Assembly (NCBI GenBank): GCA_022340285.1
Contig: JAJDOG010000106.1
Location: 1 to 32,203, forward strand
Origin: Betaproteobacteria bacterium
Lineage (GTDB): Bacteria; Pseudomonadota; Gammaproteobacteria; Burkholderiales; SG8-39
Reading direction: 5' to 3'
DNA length: 32,203 bases
A program made the position numbers and the translations under genes. Within the stretch, counting starts at the first letter, position 1; each line of letters begins with the position of its first letter. Below the pieces are notes generated by a model. That model saw only the letters and a list, made by a program, of their open reading frames with translations, did not search any database and was not told the DNA's origin. Below are positions 6,066 to 14,659 of this stretch, one piece after another.

Positions 6066-8057
6066 CTAGGACTTCGCCCGCGGCGCGTTCAAGCGCTGTG
6101 CGAGCTCGACGAAAAACCGAAGGCTCGCCGGATTCGCCATGGCGTCCGGGCTCGCCACCGCATCGGCGGCAGCGCCGAGCAGAATCTTGCGCACCGGCAG
6201 CTCCATCTTTTTCCCGGTGAGTGTGCGCGGCACATCGTCGACCGCGTAGATCTCGTTCGGCACATGCCGCCCCGACGCGAGGGTGCGAATGCGAGCCTTG
6301 ATGCGCTGCTTCAACTCATCGTCGAGCAGCGAGCCGGGGGCGAGCACGACGAAGAGCGGCATGAACGACTCCCGCCCCAGATACTCGAGGTCTACGACCA
6401 GGCTATCCAGCACCTCGGACATGTCTTCCACCGCGCGGTAGATCTCCGCGGTGCCCATGCGGATTCCGTAGCGATTGATCGTGGTGTCGGAACGCCCGTA
6501 GATCACGCAGGTGCCACGATCGGTGAACCGGATCCAGTCCCCGTGGCGCCAGTTGCCGGGGAACATCTCGAAGTAACTCTCGCGATAGCGCGTGTCACCC
6601 GGATCGTTCCAGAAGTAGAGCGGCATCGAAGGCATCGGCTCGGTGATCACGAGCTCGCCAACGGTTCCGACGACGGCGTGTCCCTGTTCGTCGAAGGCGC
6701 GCGCTGCCACGCCGAGCATCGCGCATTGCATTTCGCCCGCCGTCACGGGGAGCAAGGGAGAGCTTCCGACAAATGCAGCGGCGACATCCGTGCCGCCGCT
6801 GATCGGGGCGAGCCATAGGTCGCGCTTGACGCGCTTGTATACCCACTCGAACGCATCGATCGGTAGCGGGGAGCCCGTCGTGCTCATGACCTCGAGCGCG
6901 GACAAGTCAGTCACTTCGGCCGGCACGGTCCCGGCCTTCATGGTGGCAGTCAGGAGCGCCGCGCCGCTGCCGAAGTGCCGGCAGCGGGTCTCGCCGACGT
7001 AGCGCCATACGACGCCGGCGTCCGGGAAAGCGGGATTGCCGTCGAACAGGACGACTGTGCAACCGGCGAGCAATCCGCCGATACCGAGATTCCATACCAC
7101 CCATCCGGCGCTGGACATCCAGAAGAACCGATCGCCGGGCCGCATGTCCTGGTGGAGCAGGAGCGTCTTGAGATGCTCGATCACGATTCCGCCATGGCCG
7201 TGAACGATCGCCTTCGGCACGCCAGTGGTTCCCGATGAGTACACGATCCAGAGCGGATGCTCGAACGCGAGCGGCTCGAACGCGAGTGGCGCCGGGCGCT
7301 CGGTCGCGCGCGACCAGGACATCCCGCCGCGATACGTTTCCGGGCGCGCGTCGGAATCCAGGTACGGCAAGAGCACGACGCGCTCGAGAGTCGGCAGCGC
7401 CGCGACGATCTCGGCAACCACGGGGCGGCGGTCATACGCCTTGCCGCCGTACGTGTAGCCATCGACCGCGAACAATACCTTCGGCTCGATCTGCCGGAAG
7501 CGATCGACGACCGCGCGCGTACCCATGTCGGGCGCGCAACTCGACCAGATCGCACCCAGGCTCGCGCAGGCTAGAAACGCGACGAGGGTCTCGGGAATGT
7601 TGGGCATGTAGGAGACGACGCGATCGCCAGGGCCGACACCGAAGTCGTGCAGCGTGGCTGCGACCGCACTGACGTCGCGCTCGAGGTCGGCCCACGAGAT
7701 TTCGGTGGTCGGTCGCCGTTCGGACCGCGCGATGATCGCCGGATGCTTCGCCGTCGCATGCCGGAAGACGTGCTCCGCGTAGTTCAGTCGCGCTCCTTCG
7801 AACCATCGTGCACCCGGCATGCGGTGCTCGGACAGTACCCGTTCATACGGCGAGGACGCCCGGATATCGAGAAACTCCCATAGAGAGCCCCAGAATGCTT
7901 CCAGGTCGCTGACCGACCATTTCCATAACGCGTGATAGTCGGGAAAGGGCAGCCCCTTGCGCTCCCCCAGCCAGCGCATGTAGCGTGCGACTTCGCTGCG
8001 CTGGCGGAACGCGGTGGAAGGCTCCCAGAGAATCGCTCCTTCCTGCGGGGTCGTCAC
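6066..8057 (-). CDS. aacS: Acetoacetyl-CoA synthetase
   Basis: Activates acetoacetate to acetoacetyl-CoA with ATP and CoA in the cytoplasm, feeding ketone-body or polyhydroxybutyrate carbon into central metabolism. The 663-residue protein has the family N-terminus ILWEPS with a WKWSVSDLEAFW block, the AMP-binding loop YSSGTTGVPKAIVHGHGG, the acetoacetyl-CoA synthetase signature FFWMSSAGWVVWN and the C-terminal catalytic lysine in TLTGKKMELP. I chose the GTG at 8057: it has AGGA upstream and clears the SDR gene. A more upstream ATG at 8135 would overlap that gene by 53 bp and add a low-complexity tail. The gene is last in an operon with the SDR and HAD genes. Confidence 0.94.
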   Translation of the reverse strand: MTTPQEGAILWEPSTAFRQRSEVARYMRWLGERKGLPFPDYHALWKWSVSDLEAFWGSLWEFLDIRASSPYERVLSEHRMPGARWFEGARLNYAEHVFRHATAKHPAIIARSERRPTTEISWADLERDVSAVAATLHDFGVGPGDRVVSYMPNIPETLVAFLACASLGAIWSSCAPDMGTRAVVDRFRQIEPKVLFAVDGYTYGGKAYDRRPVVAEIVAALPTLERVVLLPYLDSDARPETYRGGMSWSRATERPAPLAFEPLAFEHPLWIVYSSGTTGVPKAIVHGHGGIVIEHLKTLLLHQDMRPGDRFFWMSSAGWVVWNLGIGGLLAGCTVVLFDGNPAFPDAGVVWRYVGETRCRHFGSGAALLTATMKAGTVPAEVTDLSALEVMSTTGSPLPIDAFEWVYKRVKRDLWLAPISGGTDVAAAFVGSSPLLPVTAGEMQCAMLGVAARAFDEQGHAVVGTVGELVITEPMPSMPLYFWNDPGDTRYRESYFEMFPGNWRHGDWIRFTDRGTCVIYGRSDTTINRYGIRMGTAEIYRAVEDMSEVLDSLVVDLEYLGRESFMPLFVVLAPGSLLDDELKQRIKARIRTLASGRHVPNEIYAVDDVPRTLTGKKMELPVRKILLGAAADAVASPDAMANPASLRFFVELAQRLNAPRAKS

Positions 8058-8082
8058 GCGTGGGGATCCTGCCGGGCTAGGT

Positions 8083-8799
8083 CTAGGCGCGCCCGAACAC
8101 CGGGAGCGCGACGCCGGTGACGGCGCGTGCCGCATCGGACGCCAGGAACACGATCACGTCCGCGATGGCATCCGGTGCCACCCACTTCGTCGTGTCGGCC
8201 TTCGGCATCGCCGCGCGGTTCTGCGGGGTGTCGATGGTGCCGGGCAGCACCGCATTGGCCCGTACGCCCTTGGTCTTGCCTTCCGCCGCGAGGGCCTCCG
8301 TCAGCCGGATGACCGCTGACTTGGATGCACTGTAGGCGGCGAGTCCGGCCGGGGCGGTGAGCGCCGCCCCGGCGGCGATATTGACGATCGTACCGCTTCC
8401 CCGGCCGTAGAATTCGGGGAGCACGGCGCGACAGGTGAGCAGGGTCGTGCGCAGGTTGATTGCCATCATCAGATCCCAGGTCGCCAGTTCCTCCTCGTGC
8501 ACGGCCTTTCCGCCGCGAAATCCGCCGACGATGTTCACGAGCGCGTCGATGTGGCCAAACCGCTCGCGCGCCGCCGCGACGACAGCCCGTGCGCTCTGCT
8601 CATCGGTGAGATCGACACCTCCGTGCAGGAGCCGATCCGGATCCTGCGCCGCTCCCGGGTAGGCCTGCTGAAGATGTTCCTGCGAACCGTCGACCAGCAC
8701 CGTCTTCGCGCCGGCAGCGCGCATTGCTCCAGCGGTCGCGCGGCCGAGGTTCCCGGCCGCACCGGTGATGATCGTGATCCTTCCGTCCAGCGCGCTCAT
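8083..8799 (-). CDS. Short-chain dehydrogenase/reductase, active-site Ser replaced
   Basis: An NAD(P)-dependent oxidoreductase of the classical SDR fold, 238 residues. The nucleotide-binding motif TGAAGNLG is at 12-19, NIVGG near 89-93, and the active-site YSASK at 156-160 (Tyr156, Lys160). The residue 13 before the Tyr, normally the catalytic Ser, is Ala in NIAAGAAL. The location between an HAD hydrolase and acetoacetyl-CoA synthetase suggests a hydroxyacid or hydroxyacyl substrate such as 3-hydroxybutyrate, but that is inference from position. The start has GGAGG upstream. It follows the HAD gene by 33 bp and precedes aacS by 25 bp. Confidence 0.92.
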   Translation of the reverse strand: MSALDGRITIITGAAGNLGRATAGAMRAAGAKTVLVDGSQEHLQQAYPGAAQDPDRLLHGGVDLTDEQSARAVVAAARERFGHIDALVNIVGGFRGGKAVHEEELATWDLMMAINLRTTLLTCRAVLPEFYGRGSGTIVNIAAGAALTAPAGLAAYSASKSAVIRLTEALAAEGKTKGVRANAVLPGTIDTPQNRAAMPKADTTKWVAPDAIADVIVFLASDAARAVTGVALPVFGRA

Positions 8800-8832
8800 G
8801 GGGGTCGTTCCTCCGTGCTGCGCCGCTCGCGG

Positions 8833-9507
8833 TCAGGCGGCGCCGACCAGCGCCGGAAGCTCGGCAAGCGAGCGCATCTCGTGATCGGGCGAGACACCAA
8901 GCTCGTCGAGCGGTGCGCCGGCCCGGTTGCACCAGTACACCCGGAATCCGAAGGCCTTTGCGCCGATCGCGTCCCAGCAGTTCGACGAGACGAAACCGAT
9001 CGATCCGGTCGGCACGCCGAGTCGGTCCACTGCGAGCTTGTACACGCGCGGGTCCGGCTTGAAGATCCTGAGCGAATCCACGCTGATCACCGCGTCGAGG
9101 ATCTCGCTAAGCCCTGCATTCGCGACGACCGGGTCCAGCATCGCGGGGGAGCCGTTCGAAAGGATCGCAAGCTTTCTGCCTGCTAGCCGTTTCAGGGTCT
9201 CGGACACCTCGGGATAGGTATCGAGACGCAGATAGGCCTGCATGAGCCGGCTGCGCGCGGCTTCGTCGAGCGCAAGCCCGAGCGCCTTGCAGCCATAGCG
9301 CAGCCCGGCTTCGGTGACGTGCGTGAAGTCTTCGTAGCGCTGCATCAAGCTGCGCTGCCACGTGTACTCGAGCTGCTTGGTCCGCCAGAGCTGCGAGAGA
9401 GCGGTACCCTTTCCCGGCCAAAGCTCGTCGCACAGCTTGATCACCGAATGCACGTCGAAGAGCGTGCCATACGCATCGAACACCAGGGCCTTGACGGGAT
9501 CGCTCAT
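8833..9507 (-). CDS. L-2-haloacid dehalogenase-type HAD hydrolase
   Basis: Hydrolyses the carbon-halogen bond of L-2-haloacids, or acts on a related substrate, in the cytoplasm. The 224-residue protein has HAD motif I FDAYGTLFDV with nucleophile Asp11, Arg42 in LWRTKQLEYTW (dehalogenase halide-site arginine), motif II LSNGS at 116-120, Lys150 in IFKPDPRVY, and motif IV SSNCWDAIGAKAFGF with Asp179. These match type II haloacid dehalogenases closely rather than generic phosphatases. It is the first gene of the operon with the SDR and aacS. The ATG at 9507 has GGAG upstream. Confidence 0.93.
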   Translation of the reverse strand: MSDPVKALVFDAYGTLFDVHSVIKLCDELWPGKGTALSQLWRTKQLEYTWQRSLMQRYEDFTHVTEAGLRYGCKALGLALDEAARSRLMQAYLRLDTYPEVSETLKRLAGRKLAILSNGSPAMLDPVVANAGLSEILDAVISVDSLRIFKPDPRVYKLAVDRLGVPTGSIGFVSSNCWDAIGAKAFGFRVYWCNRAGAPLDELGVSPDHEMRSLAELPALVGAA

Positions 9508-9730
9508 GGGAAGGTGCTCCGTGTGAGGGTGTCATGCCACTCGTCGCTCGCGTGGCGTGCACGGCTACGCGTGCTTGGCGCCGGCCAACGCGTACCGCGG
9601 TGGACCGTGGGCGGCGTCAACTCTGCACCAGCCGCGCGCACGGCGCAAGGCCCTGCGCGGTCGGATGCTTCTCCCCGTGTCGGAGCCGTGCTAACTTCAC
9701 GTGCCGCATGGGGGGTCCGGGGAGAGGGAA

Positions 9731-11377
9731 ATGCAGGACCGCTATCACGAAATCTATCGTTCGTTCCGCTGGGAGGTGCCGGAGCGGTTCAACATGGCGT
9801 GGGCGTGCTGTGGCCGGCATGCCGAGGATCGCCACCGGTTCTGCCTCTATTGGGAGGATGAGGACGGGGCGACGGCGGCCTTCACGTATTGGGACCTAAA
9901 GCAGGAAGCGAACCGTCTCTCCAACGCCCTCATTGGCTTGGGGCTGAACAAGGGCGATCGGGTCGGAATCATCCTCCCGCAGCGGCCGGAGACGGTGATT
10001 GCACACATGGCGTGCTACCAGGCGGGCGCGATCGCGATGCCGCTCTCGATTCTCTTCGGTCCCGACGCGCTGGAATACCGTTTGCAGAACAGCGAGACTG
10101 CGGTGGCGATCGTGGATCAGGCGTCGCTGCCCAACCTGCTGGCGGTGCGCGACAAGCTGCCCGATCTCAAACACGTGATCGGCGTGGCCGGCGCACGCGA
10201 GAGCGGGGTCGTGCCCTGGGAGACGCTGCTTGCGAAGTCATCGCGGCGGTTCACGCAAGTGGACACGCGCGCGGAGGACCCCGCGCTGCTGGTCTACACC
10301 AGCGGCACGACGGGACCGCCGAAAGGCGCGCTGAAGCCGCACCGCGTGCTGATCGGGAACCTGCCGGGCTTCTCCTGCTCGCACAACGAGTTTCCGCGTC
10401 AGGGCGACATGTTCTGGTCGCCTGCCGACTGGGCGTGGACCGGGGGCTTGATGGATGCGCTGCTGCCGACGATGTACTACGGTTACCCCATTCTCGGCTA
10501 CCGGGGACGTTTCGATCCCGAGAAGGCCTTTCACCTGATCGAGAAGTACGGCGTCCGGAATACGTTCCTCTTTCCGACGGCGCTCAAGATGATGATGAAG
10601 GCGGTGCCCGAACCGCGCGCACGCTTCGACTTGCCCTTGCGCTCGATCATGAGTGCGGGCGAGGCCGTCGGCGAAACCGTGTTCGAATGGTCCGAGCAGG
10701 GCCTCGGTGTCACGATCAACGAAATGTTCGGGCAGACCGAGATCAACTACATCGTCGGCAACTGCAGCACGCTTTGGCCGGCCAAGCCGGGATCGATGGG
10801 GCGTCCGTATCCCGGTCATCGCGTCGGGGTCATCGACGACGCTGGTGCGGAGGTCGCGGCAGGAGAGATCGGAGAAGTTGCCGTTCATCGCACCGACATG
10901 CACGGGGATCCGGACGCCGTGTTTTTCCTCGGCTACTGGAAGAACGAGGACGCGACGCGCAAGAAATACACCGGCGGCTGGTGCCGGACCGGCGATCTCG
11001 CGCAGCGGGATGCCGACGGCTACCTGCGCTATCAGGGTCGTGCGGACGATGTTTTCAAGAGCGCGGGCTATCGCATCGGGCCGTCAGAGATCGAAAACTG
11101 TCTCATCAAGCACCCCGCGGTAGCCAATGCCGCCGTGGTCGGCAGCCCGGACCTCGAGCGGACCAACATCGTCAAGGCGTTCGTCGTCCTGCAGCCCGGA
11201 TTCTCGGGGTCCGCGGAACTGGAGGCGGCGCTGCAGGCGCATGTGCGCGGCAAGCTCGCCCCCTACGAGTACCCGAAGGAGATCGAGTTCGTCGACCAGT
11301 TGCCGATGACAACAACAGGCAAGGTACAGAGAAGGGTGCTTAGGCTGCGCGAGGAGGAGCGAAAACGCAGGGCGTGA
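9731..11377 (+). CDS. Acyl-CoA synthetase (AMP-forming)
   Basis: Forms acyl-CoA from a carboxylic acid, ATP and CoA; 548 residues in the ANL superfamily. Visible motifs: phosphate loop YTSGTTGPPKGALKPHR, MFGQTEIN in the adenylate pocket, hinge region GWCRTGDLAQRDADGYLRYQGR and the C-terminal catalytic lysine in TTTGKVQRR. The overall sequence resembles medium-chain/aryl acyl-CoA synthetases more than acetyl-CoA synthetase, but the substrate cannot be read from the sequence. The ATG at 9731 has GGAGAGGG directly upstream. It is divergent from the HAD gene and is followed by the DUF3422 gene within 40 bp. Confidence 0.92.
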   Translation: MQDRYHEIYRSFRWEVPERFNMAWACCGRHAEDRHRFCLYWEDEDGATAAFTYWDLKQEANRLSNALIGLGLNKGDRVGIILPQRPETVIAHMACYQAGAIAMPLSILFGPDALEYRLQNSETAVAIVDQASLPNLLAVRDKLPDLKHVIGVAGARESGVVPWETLLAKSSRRFTQVDTRAEDPALLVYTSGTTGPPKGALKPHRVLIGNLPGFSCSHNEFPRQGDMFWSPADWAWTGGLMDALLPTMYYGYPILGYRGRFDPEKAFHLIEKYGVRNTFLFPTALKMMMKAVPEPRARFDLPLRSIMSAGEAVGETVFEWSEQGLGVTINEMFGQTEINYIVGNCSTLWPAKPGSMGRPYPGHRVGVIDDAGAEVAAGEIGEVAVHRTDMHGDPDAVFFLGYWKNEDATRKKYTGGWCRTGDLAQRDADGYLRYQGRADDVFKSAGYRIGPSEIENCLIKHPAVANAAVVGSPDLERTNIVKAFVVLQPGFSGSAELEAALQAHVRGKLAPYEYPKEIEFVDQLPMTTTGKVQRRVLRLREEERKRRA

Positions 11378-11415
11378 GCCCCGCGCGGTGCAAAGCTACC
11401 TGCTCGCGACTTTCA

Positions 11416-12702
11416 ATGAAACTGCCAGAGAATCATCCGCAGCGCTTCGCGCTCGCAAACGAGATCCACGCCCGCCCGCAGGAGGCGCTGCAGCCACCGG
11501 CGCGCGCGTCGTACATCGCCGTCGCGGTCGAACCGGAAGAACGCGATCAGGAGCATGCGCACGTCGGGGCGCTGTGCGAGCGCTACGGCGCTCATCCGCC
11601 ACCGCTCGACGCGACCCACTTCAGCCGCGATCTCGGATCGTTCCGCGTCACGTGGGAACGGCACACTGAGTTCTCGAGCTACACGTTCTCACGCTCAGGC
11701 ACGGGCGCGGAACCGTTCGCCGAGGCGGCAATCCGCGCCGTGCCGGCCGAATGGCTGGCGGGGATTCCGGGCCGTACGGTCGTTGCGGCGCACGCGGAAG
11801 TGCTGGACCGAGCGCTGCCCATGCCCGGTGCGTCGGAGATCGCCCGATGCTTCGAAGGCAACTATGTGGTGGGCGCGGCGATCGGCGACGGCGCGGGGGC
11901 CGCTTTCACCGACTTTCGTGTGCATGCCGACGGTTTCGGTCGATTCCTGGTCATCGACCGCGAGCTGTCCCGCCGTCAGGTCGGTCGCGCGCTGCAGCGG
12001 CTTTTCGAAATCGAAACGTACCGCATGATGGCCCTGCTGGCTTTGCCGATCGCGCGGACCATCGCTCCGCGCCTCCGCTCCATGGAACACGAGCTTGCCG
12101 AGGTGGCCACGGAGCTGGCGGGCGGAGCGGGTACCGACGAAGCGCTGCTCGAGCAACTCACGCGGCTCGCCGCCAACGTGGAGAGCGCCATCGGCGAGTC
12201 GCGCTATCGGTTCGGCGCGACGACGGCTTATTTTGACCTGGTGAGAAGCCGCATCGAGGAACTGCGGGAAGGGCGCCTGCCCGGGACCCAGACGATCGAA
12301 GAGTTCATGGCGCGGCGCCTCGGACCCGCAATGGCAACCTGCAATTCGGTCGCGCGTCGGCTGGTCGAGCTTTCGGAGCGCGTCGCGCGGGCGAACGACC
12401 TGCTCGCAACACGCGTTGGAATCGTGCGTGAGCGCCAGAATCAGGAGCTGCTCGCTTCGATGGACCGCCGCGCACGCCTGCAGCTGCGATTGCAGGAGAC
12501 GGTGGAAGGCCTTTCGATCGCGGCCATCACCTACTATGTGGTGGGCCTGGTGGGCTATGCGGCCAAAGGCCTGAAGGCTGCCGGCCTCGCAATCGACGCC
12601 GAATTGACGGTGGGCGTAGCGATTCCAGTGGTGGCGGTGCTGGTCGCACTCGGCGTCCGCTCCGTACGCCGGAGCGTGGCGAGGGCCGAACGGGTCGGCT
12701 GA
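11416..12702 (+). CDS. DUF3422-family membrane-anchored protein
   Basis: A family of unknown function. The N-terminus NHPQRFALANEIHARP and the whole-length pattern match DUF3422 proteins of about 430 residues; this one has 428. The bulk is soluble and partly helical, with a coiled-coil-like central stretch (about 200-340). Two hydrophobic helices near the C-terminus (about 372-392 and 403-420) should anchor it in the inner membrane. I chose the ATG at 11416 because the family homology begins there. An in-frame GTG at 11374 overlaps the upstream stop as GTGA and has GAGGAGGAG 14 bases before it, so a 442-residue form is possible. It may be co-transcribed with the acyl-CoA synthetase. Confidence 0.9.
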   Translation: MKLPENHPQRFALANEIHARPQEALQPPARASYIAVAVEPEERDQEHAHVGALCERYGAHPPPLDATHFSRDLGSFRVTWERHTEFSSYTFSRSGTGAEPFAEAAIRAVPAEWLAGIPGRTVVAAHAEVLDRALPMPGASEIARCFEGNYVVGAAIGDGAGAAFTDFRVHADGFGRFLVIDRELSRRQVGRALQRLFEIETYRMMALLALPIARTIAPRLRSMEHELAEVATELAGGAGTDEALLEQLTRLAANVESAIGESRYRFGATTAYFDLVRSRIEELREGRLPGTQTIEEFMARRLGPAMATCNSVARRLVELSERVARANDLLATRVGIVRERQNQELLASMDRRARLQLRLQETVEGLSIAAITYYVVGLVGYAAKGLKAAGLAIDAELTVGVAIPVVAVLVALGVRSVRRSVARAERVG

Positions 12703-12717
12703 GGACCGGCCGCGGCG

Positions 12718-13164
12718 CTACGGCGCGGCATCCGCGCTCTTCACCAGGATCTTGCCATCCGCCTCGGCGACCACGGTGCCCTCCTGGTTGCGGCACGCGC
12801 AGGTCAGCAGGACGATGCCGCCTTGCTGTCGCGGCTTGTCGTGCTTTTCGACGACGGTCCAGGTGGTGGTCAACGTGTCGCCGGGCTTCACGGGTGCCTT
12901 GAACCGACATGAGTGCTCGAGATAGGCGATCGCCGTCGTGTGGAAATACATTCCGACGGGCGCCGAGACCAGTGCGCTGGTGAACGGTCCGTGCAGGATG
13001 CGTCCGCCGTAGCGCGAATCGCGCGCGTGGCTCTCGTCGACGTGAAGCGGGTTGAAGTCCCCGAACAGGCCTGCCGCCAGAACCAGGTGCGTCTCGGTGA
13101 TCGTGAGCGACGAGCTGAACGAATCGCCGATCTTCACCTCGTCGTAGGTCTTTCCTGCGAACAT
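12718..13164 (-). CDS. MaoC-like hot-dog-fold dehydratase
   Basis: A 148-residue R-specific enoyl-CoA hydratase/MaoC-type protein. The hydratase-2 motif LFGDFNPLHVDE at 33-44 supplies the Asp36/His41 catalytic pair, followed by GGRILHGPF. Such proteins hydrate enoyl-CoA thioesters in fatty-acid or PHA metabolism. The start at 13164 (MFAGKTYDE) has GGGAG six bases upstream; two more upstream in-frame ATGs are less likely. It converges on the DUF3422 gene with a 15-bp gap and diverges from maiA. The exact substrate is unknown. Confidence 0.92.
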   Translation of the reverse strand: MFAGKTYDEVKIGDSFSSSLTITETHLVLAAGLFGDFNPLHVDESHARDSRYGGRILHGPFTSALVSAPVGMYFHTTAIAYLEHSCRFKAPVKPGDTLTTTWTVVEKHDKPRQQGGIVLLTCACRNQEGTVVAEADGKILVKSADAAP

Positions 13165-13299
13165 CCGCCGCTCCCCGCTCGATGCAGCGCGCATTGTTGC
13201 CCAGCGGAGCAGGAGCACGCAAGCCGTCCGGCGGATCGGCTAGACTTCGACGCGAAGCCATCGGGCGGCAATGCGGTGCCGCCACATGCGGAGACCACC

Positions 13300-13938
13300 A
13301 TGAAGCTCTACACGTATTTTCGATCCTCGGCGGCGTTTCGCGCGCGCATCGCGCTGAACTACAAGGGTCTCGCATACGAGCCGGCGCTCGTGAGCCTCGC
13401 CAAGAACGAGCACCACGAATCCGCATATCGGAGGATCAACCCGCAGGGATTGCTCCCGGCCCTGGTGGACGATGGCCATCGGCTCATCCAGTCGCTCGCG
13501 ATCATGGAGTATCTCGAGGAGCGCTACCCGGAGCCCCCGCTGCTGCCGAAGGACCCGTTCGACCGCGCCTATGTGCGCGCACTATCCGACATCGTGGCGT
13601 GCGAGATCCACCCGCTGAATAATCCGCGCACGCTCAAGCATGTCCGCAAGAGCTACGGCGTCGACGAGCCAGGCATCAACGCGTGGTACCGCCACTGGAT
13701 CGCGGAAGGGTTCGGCATGCTGGAAGGATTCCTGCGGTCCGAGGCGCGTTCGGGCACGTACTGCCTGGGGGACACCGTGACCATGGCGGACTGCTGCCTC
13801 GTGCCTCAGGTGTTCAACGCCAAGCGCTACGAATGCGATCTCGGGCCCTTTCCGACGGCGATGCGCATCTTCGACGCCTGCATGAAGCTCGCCGCCTTCG
13901 ACGCCGCGCAGCCCTCTAAGCAGCCGGACGCGACGTAG
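13300..13938 (+). CDS. maiA: Zeta-class glutathione transferase / maleylacetoacetate isomerase
   Basis: Probably isomerises maleylacetoacetate (or maleylpyruvate) with glutathione during tyrosine or gentisate breakdown. The 212-residue protein has the zeta-class SSAAFRARIAL near residues 9-19, a thioredoxin-fold NPQGLLPALVDDG and QS64-65 with AIMEYLEERYP for glutathione binding, and a helical C-terminal domain with FNAKRYECDL. The first motif differs from the usual SSCSWRVRIAL. No neighbouring fumarylacetoacetase or dioxygenase is present, so the pathway role is inferred from family. The ATG at 13300 has GGAG upstream. The last codons are part of a tandem duplication that continues downstream. 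Confidence 0.9.
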   Translation: MKLYTYFRSSAAFRARIALNYKGLAYEPALVSLAKNEHHESAYRRINPQGLLPALVDDGHRLIQSLAIMEYLEERYPEPPLLPKDPFDRAYVRALSDIVACEIHPLNNPRTLKHVRKSYGVDEPGINAWYRHWIAEGFGMLEGFLRSEARSGTYCLGDTVTMADCCLVPQVFNAKRYECDLGPFPTAMRIFDACMKLAAFDAAQPSKQPDAT

Positions 13939-13989
13939 CGCGGCCGCCGCTCTCGTTCTTCAACCTCGCAGCCGGACGCGGCGTAGCGC
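13920..13989 (+). repeat. Tandem duplication of the maiA 3' end
   Basis: A 22-bp unit at 13920-13941, covering the last codons and stop of maiA, recurs at 13968-13989 with one mismatch. The 48-bp period preserves the reading frame, and the second copy again ends in an in-frame TAG. A small inverted repeat (TGCGGA with TCCGCA) lies just after the second copy. Confidence 0.75.
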
Positions 13990-14034
13990 AGGCCGGATGC
14001 GGAAAGCGATCCGCACCCGCCCGGCCGAAAGGCC

Positions 14035-14646
14035 TCACCCGCGCGTACCGGTTGCGCGCATCGCCTTCCCGAGGTTGATCAGATAACGCAGCGCGTCCTG
14101 ATTGTCCGGATCGCGCATCATTCCCCACAAGCCGCCGAATCCGCCCGAGGCCCGTTCGGCACGGGCGGTCTCCGCCGCTGCGCTGTCGAACGCCGCGAGC
14201 AAGTTCTCCAGCATACCCAGGCGCTCGGTCAGCCGGGGCAGGACGTCCGCAATACGCTCTAGGCTGCCGGTCGCTTCCATATGCGCGAGCATCTCTACCA
14301 GCCGACCGGCGCCGCCCCGGCTCGCCCTGTCGAGGAGCGACATCCCTTCGGCAATCGTTTCCGCTACCCGCCCGACCATTTCGTCGGTCACCGCATCTTC
14401 GGCGGAGCCGTAGACCCGGGCAAGCTTCGCCAGCCGGTCGAGATCCCCGTTGTTGACCATGTCCGCGAGGGCGGGAATGGCATTCGAGAGTCCGGTGCGG
14501 TTCACGCGGTCAACGAGATCCATCGCATCGGTTGCGGTGCCTGCCAGCCGCGCGACCATTTCGTCGGACAGCGAATCGCGCGCCGCGGCAACGAAGCGTT
14601 CGATCTCTTCGCTCATCGCGGCATGCTCTGTCGTCGGTGCATTCAT
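14035..14646 (-). CDS. DUF1641-family protein
   Basis: A 203-residue, mostly helical soluble protein. The C-terminal segment GGLWGMMRDPDNQDALRYLINLGKAMR is the DUF1641 signature. Members commonly sit next to flavoprotein reductases of the sulfide:quinone type, and here it lies 13 bp after one. Internal helical repeats are suggested by recurring leucine-rich segments (LADMVNNGDLDRLAKL, LVEMLAHMEATGSLERI). Function is unknown; a structural or accessory role to the flavoprotein is inference. The ATG at 14646 has GAGGGAGA upstream, whereas the long in-frame upstream extension runs inside the flavoprotein gene. It is the last gene of the sulfur-relay operon. Confidence 0.87.
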   Translation of the reverse strand: MNAPTTEHAAMSEEIERFVAAARDSLSDEMVARLAGTATDAMDLVDRVNRTGLSNAIPALADMVNNGDLDRLAKLARVYGSAEDAVTDEMVGRVAETIAEGMSLLDRASRGGAGRLVEMLAHMEATGSLERIADVLPRLTERLGMLENLLAAFDSAAAETARAERASGGFGGLWGMMRDPDNQDALRYLINLGKAMRATGTRG

Positions 14647-14659
14647 GGCTGTCTCCCTC

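Noticed and set aside
9508-9730. Possible small gene in the gap between the HAD gene and the acyl-CoA synthetase
   Set aside because: Frames here are short, without a ribosome-binding site or recognisable sequence; the gap most likely holds divergent promoters, none clear enough to list.
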